DNA from: Prevotellaceae bacterium
GTDB lineage: Bacteria > Bacteroidota > Bacteroidia > Bacteroidales > UBA932
NCBI GenBank assembly: GCA_031268055.1
Contig: JAIRXY010000273.1
Span: forward strand, 1-5,588
Reading direction: 5' to 3'
DNA length: 5,588 nt
Of the stretch, positions 5,541 through 5,588 are shown in pieces (position 1 is the stretch's first letter; every line of letters starts with the position of its first letter). The position numbers and the translations under genes are program-made. The notes under the pieces are model-generated. The model had not been told where the DNA came from and did no database searches. It worked only from the letters and a program-made list of their open reading frames with translations.

Positions 5541-5588
5541 ACCGACACACTCACACACACCCAAACCGACACACCAACACACACACCC
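5541..5588. repeat. 24-nt tandem repeat in a C/A-only-biased tail
   Basis: ACCGACACAC begins at 5541 and again at 5565, and the two 24-base units agree at 19 of 24 positions, with (CA)n cores. From 5541 to the end the strand is almost entirely C and A, with only two G and one T. The repeat is still running at the window end, so its full length is unknown. Confidence 0.6.

Larger units (their letters stand above)
4871..5588. other. Long non-coding, low-complexity region
   Basis: About 700 bases hold no open frame with protein-like composition or recognisable motif on either strand. The frames that stay open across 5168-5510 translate the alternating purine-pyrimidine and ATGTCTCT-like sequence and look like by-products of it. 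The region divides into GC-rich hairpins (4920-4960), a neutral stretch (4961-5100), an AT-rich promoter-like block (5101-5165), a leader-like stretch (5166-5308) and a repeat-rich end (5309-5588). The right edge falls inside a C/A-biased repeat. Confidence 0.6.

Noticed and set aside
5422..5588. Possible CRISPR array
   Set aside because: Units are too short, unequal in spacing and degenerate, with no unique spacers of 25-40 bases and no cas gene nearby.

Overview
The window looks like chromosomal DNA of a Bacteroidetes (probably Bacteroidales-like) bacterium. The coding part has moderately high GC. The main taxonomic clue is the promoter signature: two exact copies of the Bacteroidetes housekeeping -7 element TAnnTTTG, each with an upstream TTTG (-33-like) at 18-19 nt, upstream of the reverse-strand phosphatase gene and in the right-hand non-coding region. 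I cannot name the species.

Left part (3-4115, + strand): three genes for cell-surface polysaccharide. The first is an rfbH-type CDP-4-keto-6-deoxy-glucose 3-dehydrase, the iron-sulfur/PMP enzyme that commits a nucleotide sugar to the 3,6-dideoxyhexose branch. Eleven bases later comes a small GtrA-family four-helix membrane protein. After a 148-base spacer comes a large multi-pass GT-C-fold (GT39/PMT-like) glycosyltransferase whose C-terminus carries about five tetratricopeptide repeats. The likely theme is synthesis of a dideoxy sugar and transfer of sugars from a lipid carrier across or outside the inner membrane, as in O-antigen or surface-glycan modification. The rest of the sugar pathway (rfbF/rfbG homologues, the E1 reductase, final reductase/epimerase) is not in the window and may lie to the left.

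Middle (4116-4870): a short convergent gap with a possible terminator hairpin. It is followed on the - strand by a YihX-like HAD-superfamily phosphatase with a textbook Bacteroidetes promoter.

Right part (4871-5588): about 700 bases with no credible protein gene. It holds GC-rich hairpins, a second near-perfect Bacteroidetes promoter pointing right with no convincing ORF behind it, and then an unusual low-complexity zone. That zone contains alternating purine-pyrimidine tracts rich in 8-10 bp palindromes, a run of degenerate ATGTCTCT-like units, and a C/A-only-biased tail with a 24-nt tandem repeat that runs into the window end. This is the least ordinary part of the window. I see no clear evidence of an undescribed protein-based system.
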